A stretch of DNA of 51,113 nt. It comes from Guillardia theta CCMP2712. Taxonomy: Eukaryota > Cryptophyceae > Pyrenomonadales > Geminigeraceae. The translations under genes and the position numbers were made by a program. The notes below the pieces were generated by a model. The model was not told the origin of the DNA and did not search any database. It saw nothing but the letters and a program-made list of their open reading frames with translations. The stretch covers positions 17,697 to 68,809 of the forward strand of contig NW_005434508.1 in assembly GCF_000315625.1 (NCBI RefSeq), in the 5' to 3' direction. Positions 1-12,645 of the stretch are shown here, piece by piece. Positions within the stretch are counted from its first letter, which is position 1, and each line of letters opens with the position of its first letter.

Positions 1-53
1 CGCCCGGTCTATTCGATCCTTTCGCTCCGTGTGCGTGCTAATATCTTATCAAG

Positions 54-707
54 GGCTGGTCGGGGGCCCTCCCCCTCCGTCCATGGCTGGCCTTCCTCCT
101 CCTCCTCCTGGAGGCGGCCCTCCTCCTCCCCCCGCCTCTCAGTTTCCTCCTCCTCCGCCCGATGGAGCTTCGTCACAAGGTACGCTCAGGGCACGGCTTG
201 CATCCGTCTCCTCCTCCTCGCTTTCCTCCCGCTCCCGCTCCCGCTCCCCTTCGTTCCCATCCTCCTTCCTCTGTATCTCCCTGTCAGCGTCCCTTTCCTT
301 CGTCTTGGATTGTTGCCCTACAATGTGTTTATTTCTTCTCCAAGGTATGTATCCTCCTCCGCCAGGGAACTTTCCACCTCCCCCTCCTGGGGGTCAGGGT
401 GTACCTCCTCCTCCTGGTAAGCTCTGCTGCAAGACTGCTGCTGAAGAATCCTCCCCCTTCCGCGCCCTCCTATCACGCTCCTCTCCTCGTCCTCCCCTCT
501 TCTGCTCCCCATCTGTCGTCTTGACTTACTCCCTTGCACTCTCCTTCCTACCCTCCTTCCATCTGACCAACTGTCTGCTAGGCGGATGGCAGGGGCAACC
601 AGGAGGTTGGCAGCAGAGTCAGGCGCCTCCTCCTCCTGGCTGGGGTGGGCCGCCAGGAATGCCGCCGGGTCAAGGATTTCCTCCTCAGGTGAGATCCAAG
701 GAGACAT

Positions 708-764
<57 letters not shown>

Positions 765-1472
765 CGACGACGACGAGGATGATGACGACGACGGCGACTA
801 CGACGATGGAGATGATGATGATTGTGATGATTGTGATGATGATGAAGAAGAAGAAGGGGATGTGGCTGATGGGGATGATTTATGGAGGGTTAGAAATTAA
901 GCGTGTCTGCTGATCAGGAGAGGAGGAGGAGAATTGATGAAACATTCTTCATCTCATGTTTTTCTTGCAGGGATGGCAAGGCGGGCAGCAGCCTCCAGGT
1001 CATATTTTACCAGCTTCTCCCTCTGCTTCGCCATTGCTCCTGCCCTTTCTCACCCTCTCCGACCTCTCTCCGCTTGCTGCTCTCGTTCTCCTCTCCCTCT
1101 TCCCTCCCCCTCCTCCCCTTGTCTCCTTGTCTCCTGTTCTCCTCTGCTCCTCTTTCTCCATTCTCCTCCATCGTCGATGTTGCTGCTGATTTGTTCCCGG
1201 CTCATCCTTCCCTCTCCTGATGCTCTCTTGCAGGATGGAGGCCTCCTGGTCAGGGTCCCCCAGGTTCGATCCTCCTCCTCCTCCTCCTCCCTCGCTTCCT
1301 CGCTCCCTCCCTCGCTTCCTCGCTCCCTCCCTCCCTCCCTCCCTCGCTCCTGCCTGATTCCATGGCAGGGATGGCGCCGCCAGGATGGCCAGGACCTCCC
1401 GGGCAGGGCATGCCTCCTCCTCCTCCTCCGGGCATGCCTCCTCCTCCCCCGCCTGGTGCTCCTCCTATGTGA
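54..1472 (+). CDS. Pro/Gly-rich protein, C-terminal exons (5' end outside window)
   Basis: Six exons join in phase: 54-179, 345-416, 582-688, 971-998, 1234-1263 and 1369-1472, all with GT-AG borders, ending at TGA 1470-1472. They encode a tail made almost only of Pro, Gly, Met, Trp and Gln, with poly-Pro runs such as PPPPPPG, GWQG repeats and the C-terminus GAPPM. Two exons are tiny (28 and 30 bp). Such tails bind WW, SH3 or GYF domains and are common at the C-termini of RNA-processing factors (SF1, SF3A2 type) and actin regulators. No folded domain lies inside the window, so the family cannot be named. The acceptor at 52-53 shows that the gene continues upstream. It converges on the GCN1-like gene with 56 bp between stop codons. 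The exon chain is well supported; function is unknown. Confidence 0.7.
709..880. repeat. GAT/GAC trinucleotide microsatellite in an intron
   Basis: An impure GAT run with GAC and GAA interruptions lies in the intron between the exons ending at 688 and starting at 971. Poly-Asp or poly-Met reading frames through it are repeat artefacts. Confidence 0.9.
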
Positions 1473-1528
1473 AGATCTCAGCAAGGAGTGCGCGAATAAG
1501 TTCAATGAAAGTGGCAGAGTTTGGTATC

Positions 1529-1646
1529 TCACGCCTTCTCCCTCTTCCTTGCCAGCTGCTCCAGCGCCATCAGTCGCTCCTCCTCTGACATGTCAGTCCC
1601 GATGAAGGCCTCTTTCAGCTCCTCCCAGCGGCTCCCGTTTTCTCTT

Positions 1647-1704
<58 letters not shown>

Positions 1705-3742
1705 GTACTATTCTGCCGATGCATCGCAGGAGCTCAAGTTTGTCGTTTCTTTGTGCGGTCCTGTCGAGGAGCTGGAGAAGATCCTCAAGTAGCCCGAGAG
1801 GCTGCGGGAGGAGGATGACTAGACGCTCGAGCGCCTTTGTTACTGCCTCCTTCACCTACAGGCGAGCAAGGGAGTGGAGTGAGAGTTGAAGAGCGACAGG
1901 CAAGAGCAGGAGAAGGAGGAAGGGCAGGATGGGGTAAGAGGAGCAGGAGGATGGGGAGAGGAGGAGCGCGGTGATGGCTGGGAGGAAGCACATACAGGTG
2001 AAGGAGTTTTGAGTAGAGGAGAAGTAGAAGCTCGGATGGAGGGAGAGGGCAAAGGAGGAGGAGGAGGAGGAAAAGACAGGGCAGAGCAGGAAGAGAGGAA
2101 GTTTGGATGGAGGAGGAGAAGGTCGTCACCTCAGATTCTTGATCGAGGATGGCGCGGAGGAGGATGACTTGCAGTTGGGGGAAGAAGAGCTGAGAAAATG
2201 AGGTGAGGAAAGCTGAGAAAATAGACGATATATACCTTGATGGATTTTGTGTGAGCGGGAGAGAGGAGGTAAGAAAGAGAGTCCAAGATTGCAACCTGAG
2301 CAAAGCAAGTTGAGTGATAGCTTAGGGAGTAGATGAAGGAGAAAAAGGAGGCAGAAGGGGAAAGGGGATGGATCAGAGGCAGCAAAAAGAGGAGGAAGAG
2401 GAGGAGGAAGCGGAGGAGGAAGCGGCGGCGGCGGCGGCGGCGGCGGTGGAGGTGGAGGAGGTGGAGGAGGAAGAGGAGGAGGAGGAGAACAAGGAGGAGG
2501 AGAACAAGGAGGAGAAGGTGGTGGTGGTGGAGGAGGAGAACACAGAGGAGGAGGAGGAACAGGCAGGAGACGAACCTTTGTGGCTGTTAACATGCGATCC
2601 GAGTATGATCTGATGAGAGTGGCTGTGCATTTGGAGGCTGCTTGCCGAAGTTGATCTGGAGAGAACTGAAAGATTGTGATGAGAAGAGAGGAAAGAGGGA
2701 GCGGGAGGAGTAGAGACCTGTCGCATCAACAACAGGATCCATTTGGCCGCCTCCTCTTTCTCGAAATTTTCTCTGTCTTCCTCTTCCTGAGCAGGTCGCA
2801 GCAGGATTGCCATGGGGAAGGAGGAGATGGCAATGATGGAAGAGGGAGAGAGCTGGTTGCTGCGAAAGAATCAGTCTGCAAGCCTCCCTCCTCCTCCTCC
2901 TCCTCCTCCTCCTCCTCCTCCTCACTTGTTTTGTTCCTTCGCCTCCCACACTTCGTGGACGATCAGGCTTGTCACATGGTGCAAACTCTGAGCAACGTGC
3001 GGCCTGAGCGTCATGAGAGTCTTCTCAGCTGCAACGGCGACGGTCGCGTCCTTGCGGTAGAGGAGCTTGACGACGTTGGAGAAGATTCGCTTCAGTTTCC
3101 TGCAGACATGGAAGTTACTTGGACAGCATGAGAGGACAGGGCAGCGTGCGAGGCTGGTCACATTGCGCCGGAGAGTTTTTGCGAGCTCGCGGCAAGGGGA
3201 GCAAGGTTGTCAAAGATGGCAAGGGCGAGCAAGACTTTCATGTCCTGACGGGGAGGTCAGCACAAGGAGTCCACAACCCTCAGGTCACCTCCTGCTCCTC
3301 CTCCAGCAGGGAGATACTTTGCTCCAACATCTCACTCGAGCTCGAGGTGACCTGTGGGTCGCCGCACATGAGCAGCTCAGCAAACGTGACTGACATGTGA
3401 CTGGCAATCTTCGTCATCCTCTGCGCTTCCTGCTCCTCCACATTCCCGTGTCGGCTGACGATCTCGAACAGTCGCTGAAGGCCGTCGAAGACAACCAGCA
3501 TGTGGTCGACGAGGAAAGACCGCGAAGCCTGAATCGTCTCGTGCACGAGAAACAGAACCTTGAGGTGATTGGACGAAGAAGAAGAGGAGAGGAAGTTTCC
3601 AATCTCCAAGAAGAAGAGAGGCAAGGTCACCTCAGGGGCGTTGGACGCCAGATACATGAAGTTGCGATATGAAGAAGATGCGCAAATGTCTTGTCGGATG
3701 TGATGGCCAATCATTTCATCGATCAGACTGCTTTCTTCGTCG

Positions 3743-3786
<44 letters not shown>

Positions 3787-6700
3787 TTGCTCCTGCTCTT
3801 GCTCCTGCTTCTCTTGGTACTCCTGCTCCTGCTCCGCTTCTTCAGGTGACTCATAACCCGCTTTCTCATGATGATCCAGGAAGATTTTGTGGAGGAGGTT
3901 TGTGACGACTATCTTGGCAATTACCATCTTCTTAGACTCCAGCGTCTTGATGAGGGAAACGCACTCCATCCTGACCCGCTCTTGTCGCTGCTCTATGTTG
4001 GCAGCGATCGCTTCCTTCATGTGCGAGATCAAGACCTCAAGCTGCGCGCGATGTGCTCCCTCCGCGATCGCTCTGGTGACCTCCATCACTGAAAGTTTCT
4101 CCCTCGTTGAGATGCCAGGTGATTGGTCCAGAGCTCTCACATGCTTGACGACCTTCAAGAACATCTCGTCTCCTGCAAGGTTGTTTTCACGGTTCGCAAA
4201 ACGACATGTGATCTCATTCACAGCTGCCAGGCATCGCTCCCTCTTGGCACTGACCAGCACCGTTGCATCTTCATCGCCATCATCGTCATCCCGCAGCTCC
4301 TTCTCGCGCGTCTCTCGGTCCCTTGCGAGCAAGAAGACGATGCGGTCAGTGATTCTTCCCACAAGCCGGAAGACGGTGTGCACAGAGCTGGAAGCAAAGG
4401 ACCTCCAGACTGTGTTGGCCCTTGTCCTGACATCATCGTTGCTGTCGTGCTGGAGGACAAACGTCTCGACCATAAGATCGTCTTTGACTTTCTCGTCCAA
4501 GTTGTTCAGCATCGTACTCTCAGTACTGACATGCAGCCTTGCAGTCTTGCTGGGCACCTCTTGCTCCGTCTCCGCTGACTGTTTCACGTGGGAGATGCAG
4601 AGACTTAGCAGCTGCATTGTTGCTGCCTCCGCACGTGCACTGAGATCGAACTCGACCAGATTCTTAGCCACACAGTCGAAGAACAAGTTCAACTCCCTCC
4701 ATTGCCGCTGCGCCACCGCGACTTGGAAGGAGTCCTTGAAGATGGCAAGCGACGTCTGTACCGCCGCCTCCCTCATCGCCTGCTCCTCTGCGCGCAAGGT
4801 CGCTATCGATATCTTCATGAAGTCTTCCACCACCTTCCTCCTCCCTCCTCCCTCCAAGTGCACCAGCAACTCGTCGATCAGCTTGAGCCTACCTCCGTCA
4901 GCAGGAGGAACCTCCACGAACTTCGCGCTGGCAACGAGCTCCGCCCGTCCCAGCATGCGCCTGAGCTCCTCCTCCTGCATCTCCTTCATCGCCAGCGCCA
5001 GGCTAGCAGCAGCTCCGCTCCTCTCCAACAGGTTCCCCTCGAGCAGGCGCTCGAACAGCTGATCTGTCATGAGGTCCGGCTCCAGCCGCTCGTCCAAGAG
5101 ACTCCTGGCGACCGCAAGGCAGGCGACTTCCCTGACAGACGGGTCGTAGTCCGTGCTCGCCTCAAAGATCATTCTCTTCATCTCCCTGTCCATCCCTGTC
5201 AGGGTTGACCTCCGAGTCTTCGTTAGTAGCGCCCCTGCCAGCGCTACCGCACACCTCCTGCTCCCCGCGTCGAGCTCCCTTACGGCGCGGGAGACAGGGA
5301 GGAGTAGGAGGGAGAGGGAGGCTTCGTCGAGAGAGGAGGGAATTTCAAGGCTGAGAAGAGACAAGAGCACGTCTGAGGAAGAGGAGGAGGAGGAGGAGGA
5401 GGAGTGAACGGCTTTCTGTGAGGTGATGATTGAAGGAGCAAGCACGCGCATCTCGCTGTTCCGGAGGAGGGAAGAGATGTTGAGCATGGCGTGCTCGGCG
5501 AGCTGAGCAACTTCAGGATGTCCGTCGGAGATGAGGGAGAAGAGGTTGTTACAGATGTCAAACATCAACGACGTGAGATGCCGCGAGCACCTGCGAGAGC
5601 AACAACGAGAGTCATGCGAGAGGTGAAACAGCGGAATGAGACTGATTGCAACATCTGGTGGGAAAGATGCAATGATAATACATTCAAGATCCTCCCAAGA
5701 TCCTCTACCATACTCGAACAAGTCCCAACACAACTTCACCTCTTCACGATGTTAGCAAGGAGCTCAATCATCGCACATTTGCTTCGCCAGTGAACAGCCT
5801 GGTCCTTGATTTTCTCCAACAGCCACTGCAAGTTGACGTGAGAACTCCTGTAGATTATTTCGATAGGTTACATACGGGTGTCAAGATCTTCGCAGAGCTG
5901 CCGGAGATGCATGTTGAGAAAATGTCCGACGCCTCCAACGCTGCTTTTCTTGCTGCAAGAAGAAGTGAGATCGAAAACCAAGTCCGAGTTAGAGGACGGA
6001 CAAGAGTTTCAGCAGGGGATATAGTGTAGAAAATTATCGATATGTACAGGAGAAGGTGGAGAGATGAGATGTGGAGGGGGTTAGCAGAAGCAGGAGGAAA
6101 GAGAATGGGGATGCTGAGGAGAGGAGAGGAGAGGAGAGGAGAGGAGAGGAGAGGAGAGGAGAGGAGAGGAGAACGTGGACGGGTGAACACCTTGCGAAAG
6201 AGGCAGGAGAGAACAATGAGAGGGAAGAAATGGACGAGGAGAAGAGAGGAAAAGGGCCGGGAGGAGGAAGCGGAGGAGGAAGGAGATAGAGGAGAGGCAA
6301 GACAAGGAGCTATAGGGTAGCTGTCATGTTATCAAAGAGCGCAAGGGCCCGTTCTCACCTCCTTTGCTCATGTCGGCGTAGTCAAGGAGGACGTGCTGAA
6401 CGATAGGGAGAGCAAAGGGCTCGAACCTCTTGCCGAGTACAAGGAGAAGAGCAGAGAAGAGCGCGAGGGATCGTATCTTTGTAGACATGTGCGAGTCCTG
6501 GAGCCACTCGCTGATCAGCTTCTCCATCCTCCACCTGTGTAGCAGGGCAGGCTGCATGCCCTTCATGATCCCAGCGATGCAGAGCGCTGCACTCCTCTGC
6601 TTGTCCTCGTCCTCAGCCACGAGGAGGGCTCCGACAAGCTCGTCCCTTGTCTTCATCGCCTCCTCCTCTTCCTCCTTCTCAGCTTGCTTCGAGAATGCCA

Positions 6701-9700
6701 GGATCATCTCAAGACCGCTGGGAAACTCATCCTCCTTGGGCGCCTTGCTCTCCGCTGAGAACTTGAGGAGGAAGTTGGAGATGGAGGAGAGGGAGAGGGC
6801 AAGGCTAGCGCCTGTCCTCCAATCCTTGCAGTGCTCCAGACTGGTCGAGACTCCCTTCAGCACCCGTCGGGCAACAGACTCCAACCTCGTGTCCTCAGGG
6901 GACAGCGAGTTGGCTACGTCCCCGAAGATATCAATCTGAGCTTCTTCGATGTCCTGTAGCACTCCTTGGTCGGTTTCAGCCTCCTGTTTGAGGGACACCA
7001 GGCGGCTCTCGAGCATTCTCATCATGTCGTCAATGACAGCTGACCTGTCAGCTGAGCTTTCTTGCGCGCTCAGCAGGGACTTGGCGGCGTTTCTCGCGCT
7101 CCTCCTGCCAAGGCTTCGGATGTGACGCTGATTGTCAAGAAGAACATGCTGGAGCAGAAAGTTGAAGGAGTCCGTGATGACAAGACGAGCGGAGGAGGAG
7201 GAGGAGGAGGAGAAGGAGGAGGTTGATGACGACGACAACAACGACGGGGAAGCTGATGACAAGGATGATGAAGCAAGTTGTGTCCACTCATCGTAGAACA
7301 AGGCGCAGCTCTCTCGGATGTGCCAGTGATCATCTTGAACTTCTTTTTTCTTCTTCTTGGACGACAGGATGCTGAGATCTACGGGCTTTGCAAACTTGTC
7401 TTGATCGGGCGTCCTCAGGAAAGGCAGATTCGGCATCTTCGGTGCGTTCATCTTAGGAGGCAACATGATCTTCTCCTTGGGAGCTTGCGGAATGTCTTCC
7501 ACGATCGCCTTGTTCTTGAGATATTTCTCCATCATTTCCTTGCACAGATGGTGAAAACGATTTGTTTGCAGTATCTTGTTCTCGAGTAGATGAAATGCAA
7601 GGGATCCGAGAGCCCTCGAGAAGGCAAGACGGCAATGAGCACGATTGTCTGATGAGGATTTCAACAAGATGTCCAAGTTGCTTTCTTGCAAGAGATGATC
7701 GTTCTTGCCAGCATCTAACTTGTTCCAAACTTGTTCAGCAACATCAGCAACCGACGGGTCTTCGTCAAACTTTGCAACAAACAGAAGCAGGTACGATCCG
7801 TCTGACATTGAAACTCTCCCGTCCTGCAAACCGCCCCACAACAACTCCAACGACATTCTCCGAGTCGTAGGCTTTCCCATGAAGACTGCAGAAGTCAACA
7901 GAGTGACATCCGCATTGACATCGTTGCAGTCAAAACTTGACAGCACCTGCTCAAGAAGGGAGCAACTTGTCCTGTACAGACTGTCCTCTACCTCCATGCA
8001 GCTAATGACCTTGTGATATCCCCCGAGCTCATAGAACAACTCTCCAAGATGCCTTTTACCGCGCATCCCCAACGACGTTGCGATCAGAAGGTCTTTCACC
8101 ATCGGGTTCCAGTCAGTGATACAGGCGGTTGCGATGGGAACTAGCAGAGTGTATGTCCACAACGAGACCACGTCTGCATCAAGTTGTGTAAGAGTGTGAG
8201 ATACAACTTTGCTGACATGCTCGATCTGCTCTTCTGATAAGCTTGCAAAGTAGACTTCCTTTGAATCTTTCGACGTTCTGATCTGCAAATCAAAGAAAGC
8301 TCGCTCAAGCACATACGTCTCGTAGCTGTCGAGAATATTTCCTGTCATACCCAGGGAGCTGTCGAAGAATGTCTTGAAGAAATTCCTCTCAGGGCGAGAA
8401 AGGAGGAGGATGACAAATTCAGAGTACAGGCGCAGGTTGAACTTGGTGAAGAGATGTGAAAAGCATCCCACGAGCTCCAACATTTGTTGTACCCTCGCAT
8501 CCGTGTCATGTTTTATGACATGAAGAGCTTGTTGCAACATGTCGACCATCGTTTCTTCTCCTTCGATGAATTGCGACACGACTCGCAAGAAGTTGAGAGC
8601 GCTGATCGAGATGATTTCTGCATTTCAAAGTTTAGCGATCGAAGAGCAAAGATATTTTGATCACCATCATCCTCGGAGAGCATCTTCTTCACAAGAACGA
8701 ACAAGTCCGAGACGTCAAAGTGCCTGGCTTTCATCTCCTCCAAAACTTTCTTGCAGAGCCTTTTCCTTTTCACTCCAGATACTTGAAGAGAGGGGAAAAA
8801 ATTCAACATGATCATCTTCATCGCACATTCGTCCAAGTTCTTATCATCCAACACTACGTGTTCAACCAAGATTGGGTTGAGAGTCGATAGAACTCGTCTC
8901 ACTGCAACACCCTTGTACATCGTCATTCCCTTCTTCATCACTGAGCAAACACCTTCCAGCACCCAGCTCATGAAGCTGGACTGTAGCTCTTCCTGATCCC
9001 TCAAGTCTCCTTCCTCCTGCACTGCTGGGTCGACTCCCTTGGTTGCAATCCCGTCCTTTTCAAAGTCGTCACTTGCGCTCACGATCTCAGACATGCTCGA
9101 GTCACTGCCCGACTCTTCCGACATGTCGTTTCTTGTTGCCGTCTCCTTGTTTCGCGGCAGATTTGAATTTTCCTTCCTCAGCACTGACTTCGACAGCAGC
9201 TCGAACGCCTTGTACACTTTCATCCGTACACGCCAATCACTACTCTCCAGTGCCAACTTCACCATCGCCTGTCAAGTTTGGATCAAGAAGAAATCAGAAG
9301 ACGGAAGCAAAACAACAAGCATCATTCACTTCAGTCGACACTCACCATCACACCTCGTTGGAGAGGATTGACATGCTTCTTCCAATCCACGTCATGAATG
9401 CTTGTCTGAACGATGTGCTCAAGCATGCAGACAGCTTCTGACATGACCTCAATCCTTGACTCAACCCTGTCAGTGCGTCAAACGTCATCATCGTCACCAT
9501 CATATTAATGCATCATCTCAATCCTCATCTAAGTCATCATCGTCGTCACCGTCACCGTCAACATCAACATCAACGTCAAAACATCGACACCATACACAAC
9601 AACATCATCCAACATCTCCACCTGCTATCAGTCTCTCCTTCAAAGAAGCTATCCTGAGGAGAGTCGACGTACAAGTCAATCACTTTCTCAACCGCCTCAC

Positions 9701-12350
9701 AAAGGAGCAAACGAGTAATTCCCAGATCAAGCTCTGTTTCAACACACGATAAGTCCCTGCCGCATGTCAACAGCAGCGTCAACTTCCTACCGTCAGAAAG
9801 AACTTTCTGCGCCAAGAAGTCAGCCCGGCATGTCTCGGCGGTGGCGAAACGATTGAAAGGACGTCGATGACGAGAGCGATGGTCCAGGAAGCAGGCGGCT
9901 CGGACGAGGATGTTAGTTGCAAGCACGAAGTGACAAGTTTGCTCCATGGGCCCAGCGGGTGCAGCTGAGCGAATAGAGAAGGAGGATGAGGAGGAAAGCT
10001 GAATGAAATTCTTCCGGGTCATATCCCATGGTCTGCTCCCTGGCTCTTTCATACTAGCTATCAGATTGGAAAAGATCTCCACCAGCTGCACAGGAGGGGG
10101 GCAGCCCCCGGCGATCGCTCGCTTCCATGCTCGAAGACAAGCCCTGCTCTGACTCCTCCAGCTCTGCAGCGGGAGCTGGAGTGGAGAGACGGTGGACGCC
10201 AGCGAGGGGTAGCGGGACATGAGCTGAGGAGCTGAAGGCGGGACGAGGAACTTCTGCCCGAGGTAAGAGAGGGAAATGAGCAGCGAGAAGGAGGAAGACG
10301 TCAAAGAGCCCTGGCATGAAACTCGCCCTGCTATCGCCATCCGCAGCTCCTCCATGACGTCAGATGCCTTCAACGGATCTAGGTGATGTGAGACTGCCGT
10401 CAGGAAGTTGATAATCGTAGCAAGACGGCCCTCTGTCATGCTCTGGTCCTTGAGAAGTCTTGTCGACTCGGTCAGGATGGAGCTGGAAAGACGAAAATTT
10501 GTAAGACGACCCGAAGGAGCCACACACATACAAGAACATACATCAACGTATCTTGCTCCCTAGTCGAGGCCTCCATTGCAGATAAGATTTTCCCCAAATC
10601 AGAGAGGAAAGGGAGATCTCGGTCGTGCAGACAATGAGCAGTCATATTGAGAATGTTGTTGTATAGCATCTTAGTCCAATCAACATATCTTGTGTTTGAG
10701 ATGAGAGTGTGTAAAGCTCTCGCGCAACTGATTGAAAGACTCAGAATGGATACCAACAGTGCCCAGACAATTTTGAAGGGAAACGTATGACATCACCATC
10801 ACCATCACCATCACCATCACCATCACCATCACCATCACCATCACCATCATCACCATCACCATCACCATCACCGCTTCACCACCACCACCACCACCATCGC
10901 AATCATCATCATCATCATCAGTATCAGCTTCACCATCATCATCATCATCATCATCATCATCAGCTTCACCACCACCACCACCACCACCACCACCACCATC
11001 GCAATCATCGACTTCATCATCATCATCATCATCGTAATCGTCATCATAGCCACTTTAAATCCTCCTCACCTCGACGAATTTTGCAAGAGTTTTGATCCGA
11101 TGAAGTCAGAGATTTCAAAATCCACAATGATAGATTCACAATTCTTAAATAGATTCGCCATCCATCCAAAATCGACGTCATGACGGACAACAAGCTGAAA
11201 TACAGTATCAGCAACAACAGGTTCAACAATCTGCCACCTTTGCCGCCATGTTGAAGTATTGTGCGCTCAACACATCGAAGTCTGGCAAGTACATCACAAC
11301 ACTCACAACAAAATTCAGGTCAGAACACCAGAAGAATGAGTTGAGAAAAAGTTTGAAGCAAGCAAGAGACAAACCATGGCCTGCCCATCGTATTAGACAC
11401 TCATCGAACGAGTTGAATGGTCCTACCTTGAAAGATCTTGTTCTTCTTCGCAGTTGATCTTTCATCAGATAGGTATTATGACAACTATGATCTTCTTTCT
11501 CTGCTGCTTGCAACTGTTCTCTGCAAATGCTCAACAGAGTTTCGATGACATCAGTATCTGTCTTGTCATTCAATGCCCTGGATGGCGCACGGAGAAGTTT
11601 GTTCCATCTCGACTTTTCGACTCTCTTCTTCATGCTTCCTTCTCCCTCGTCCCTGCAACCAGCACATCAGCTAACGCAACAGTTGATTGTCCTCTCTAAC
11701 ATGTTCATCGCATAACGTGTCAACGAGTCGACAAGGTCCTCCAAGATTGTTGTCTTCGACACGTTGAAGGCAACGAGCTTGCGAAACTGGAGGATCTCCC
11801 CAACAACTTTGGATGCAGCAAGAAGGTATCCATACAGAGGTGTTCGAGACGTCAAGATTTCTCTTCTCAAAGAGCTCTCGTTCCATACAGCTCCGATCTC
11901 CCCGCTAGGGTCCTCCTCCTCTCCAGGCCGTGATTCCGCGTCCTCCCACAGTCCTCTCAGAGGAAACTTCCTCTCGAGCGTGTCTCCACAGCAAGACTTG
12001 AGGGTTCTCAGAGCCGGTCGCATGCTCCCGCGGCCCCCAGCGCTCTCCCTGAGCCCTTCCAGCGCAACCTGAAAGCTGCGGAGGATGTTGCAAGGGACAC
12101 AGTCCTGGTGGAGGACGAGAGGGGAGGAGAGCGGGAGATGCTCATGGGTGAGCGACGGGCATGCCTGCAACAGAACCCGTCAGACCATGTCGGCTCTCCT
12201 GAGCTGCCCGGCTCTTACCGCCACCACCAGGGTCAGCAGCAGGACAGGGCGCATCACAATGGAGCGATCGAGTCCACGAGCGCACGCCCTCCCGAGCTCG
12301 ACGTCATCAGCAGAGCTCTCGTCGCAACGGAGATGTTCTTCGGCAATGCG
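1529..12350 (-). CDS. GCN1: GCN1-like HEAT-repeat translational regulator
   Basis: GCN1 is a very long HEAT/ARM solenoid that binds ribosomes and activates the eIF2-alpha kinase GCN2 during amino-acid starvation. Exons joined in phase from the 5' side: (start unresolved)-12219, 12164-11701, 11652-11486, 11281-11238, 11194-11070, 10739-10542, 10482-9622, 9466-9346, 9267-8665, 8617-6359, 5952-5876, 5825-5740, 5590-3289, 3244-3162, 3099-2926, 2859-2718, 2665-2576, 2295-2236, 2189-2130, 1855-1529. This gives about 2,800 residues, near the family's usual 2,600-2,700. Collinear GCN1 resemblances include LGKRFEPFALPIVQHVLL, the next exons ARKAALEAS and WLLEKIKDQAVHWRSKC, LLRNSEMRVLAPSI, ERSGAAASLALAMKEM and the late segment EKEEAAKWILLLMRQ. 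The N-terminal third is divergent. The initiator is unresolved: in-frame ATG 12254 is possible, but reading continues upstream. The last exon has an Ala/Gly tract and ends earlier than animal GCN1. Confidence 0.85.
1648..1704. repeat. GCTCCT hexamer repeat coding an Ala-Gly tract in GCN1
   Basis: Nine or so copies of GCTCCT read on the minus strand as alternating Ala and Gly in the last GCN1-like exon. The reading frame stays open through it. It falls about 60 residues before the stop and could mark lineage-specific expansion of the C-terminus. Confidence 0.85.
2391..2533. repeat. Purine-rich GGA/GCG low-complexity tract in a GCN1 intron
   Basis: GGA, GAA and GCG triplets fill the 280 bp intron 2296-2575 of the GCN1-like gene. 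The Glu- or Arg-rich frames seen here are not coding. Confidence 0.8.
3746..3838. repeat. CTCCTG hexamer repeat coding a Gln-Glu tract in GCN1
   Basis: Tandem CTCCTG with a few CTCTTG variants reads on the minus strand as an EQEQ tract inside the large 5590-3289 exon. The frame is uninterrupted on both sides, so this is a coding microsatellite inside the HEAT array, probably an exposed loop. Confidence 0.85.
10788..11047. repeat. CATCAC/CAT microsatellite in a GCN1 intron
   Basis: About 260 bp of CATCAC hexamers grading into CAT and CAC triplets lies inside the 330 bp intron 10740-11069. This is one of the few long introns of the gene, and the repeat explains most of its length. Confidence 0.9.
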
Positions 12351-12645
12351 ATCCCTCCCTCCCTCCCTCCCTTCCTCCCTCCCTCTCTCCCTCCTGCTCC
12401 ATTCCTCCCCGTGGGATCCTTGCAGCCCACCATGACGAGGCGGGCTCACCAAATTTTTCCCCTGCCCCCAGTGGGAACTTTCCTCGAGTTGGGCCCCCGT
12501 TCTTGGAAGCTTGCCTTCCTCCTCCTCCACCAATGTGCATGAGGGAAACAGGCACAATGTATTCGAGAACTCAACGTTGGGCGCTCCAGGGGATGACACG
12601 ACAAGTTTCATCGCCCCAGCAAGGAGCTATGGAGAACTCAGTGAA

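Noticed and set aside
2126-2593. Pro-rich minus frame
   Set aside because: Lies mainly in the purine-rich GCN1 intron; only the flanking exons 2295-2236 and 2189-2130 align to GCN1.
6034-6320. Frames over the GAGAG run
   Set aside because: Simple repeat in a GCN1 intron (5953-6358).
10680-11095. His-rich and Met/Val-rich frames
   Set aside because: They are translations of the CATCAC repeat, which lies in a GCN1 intron.
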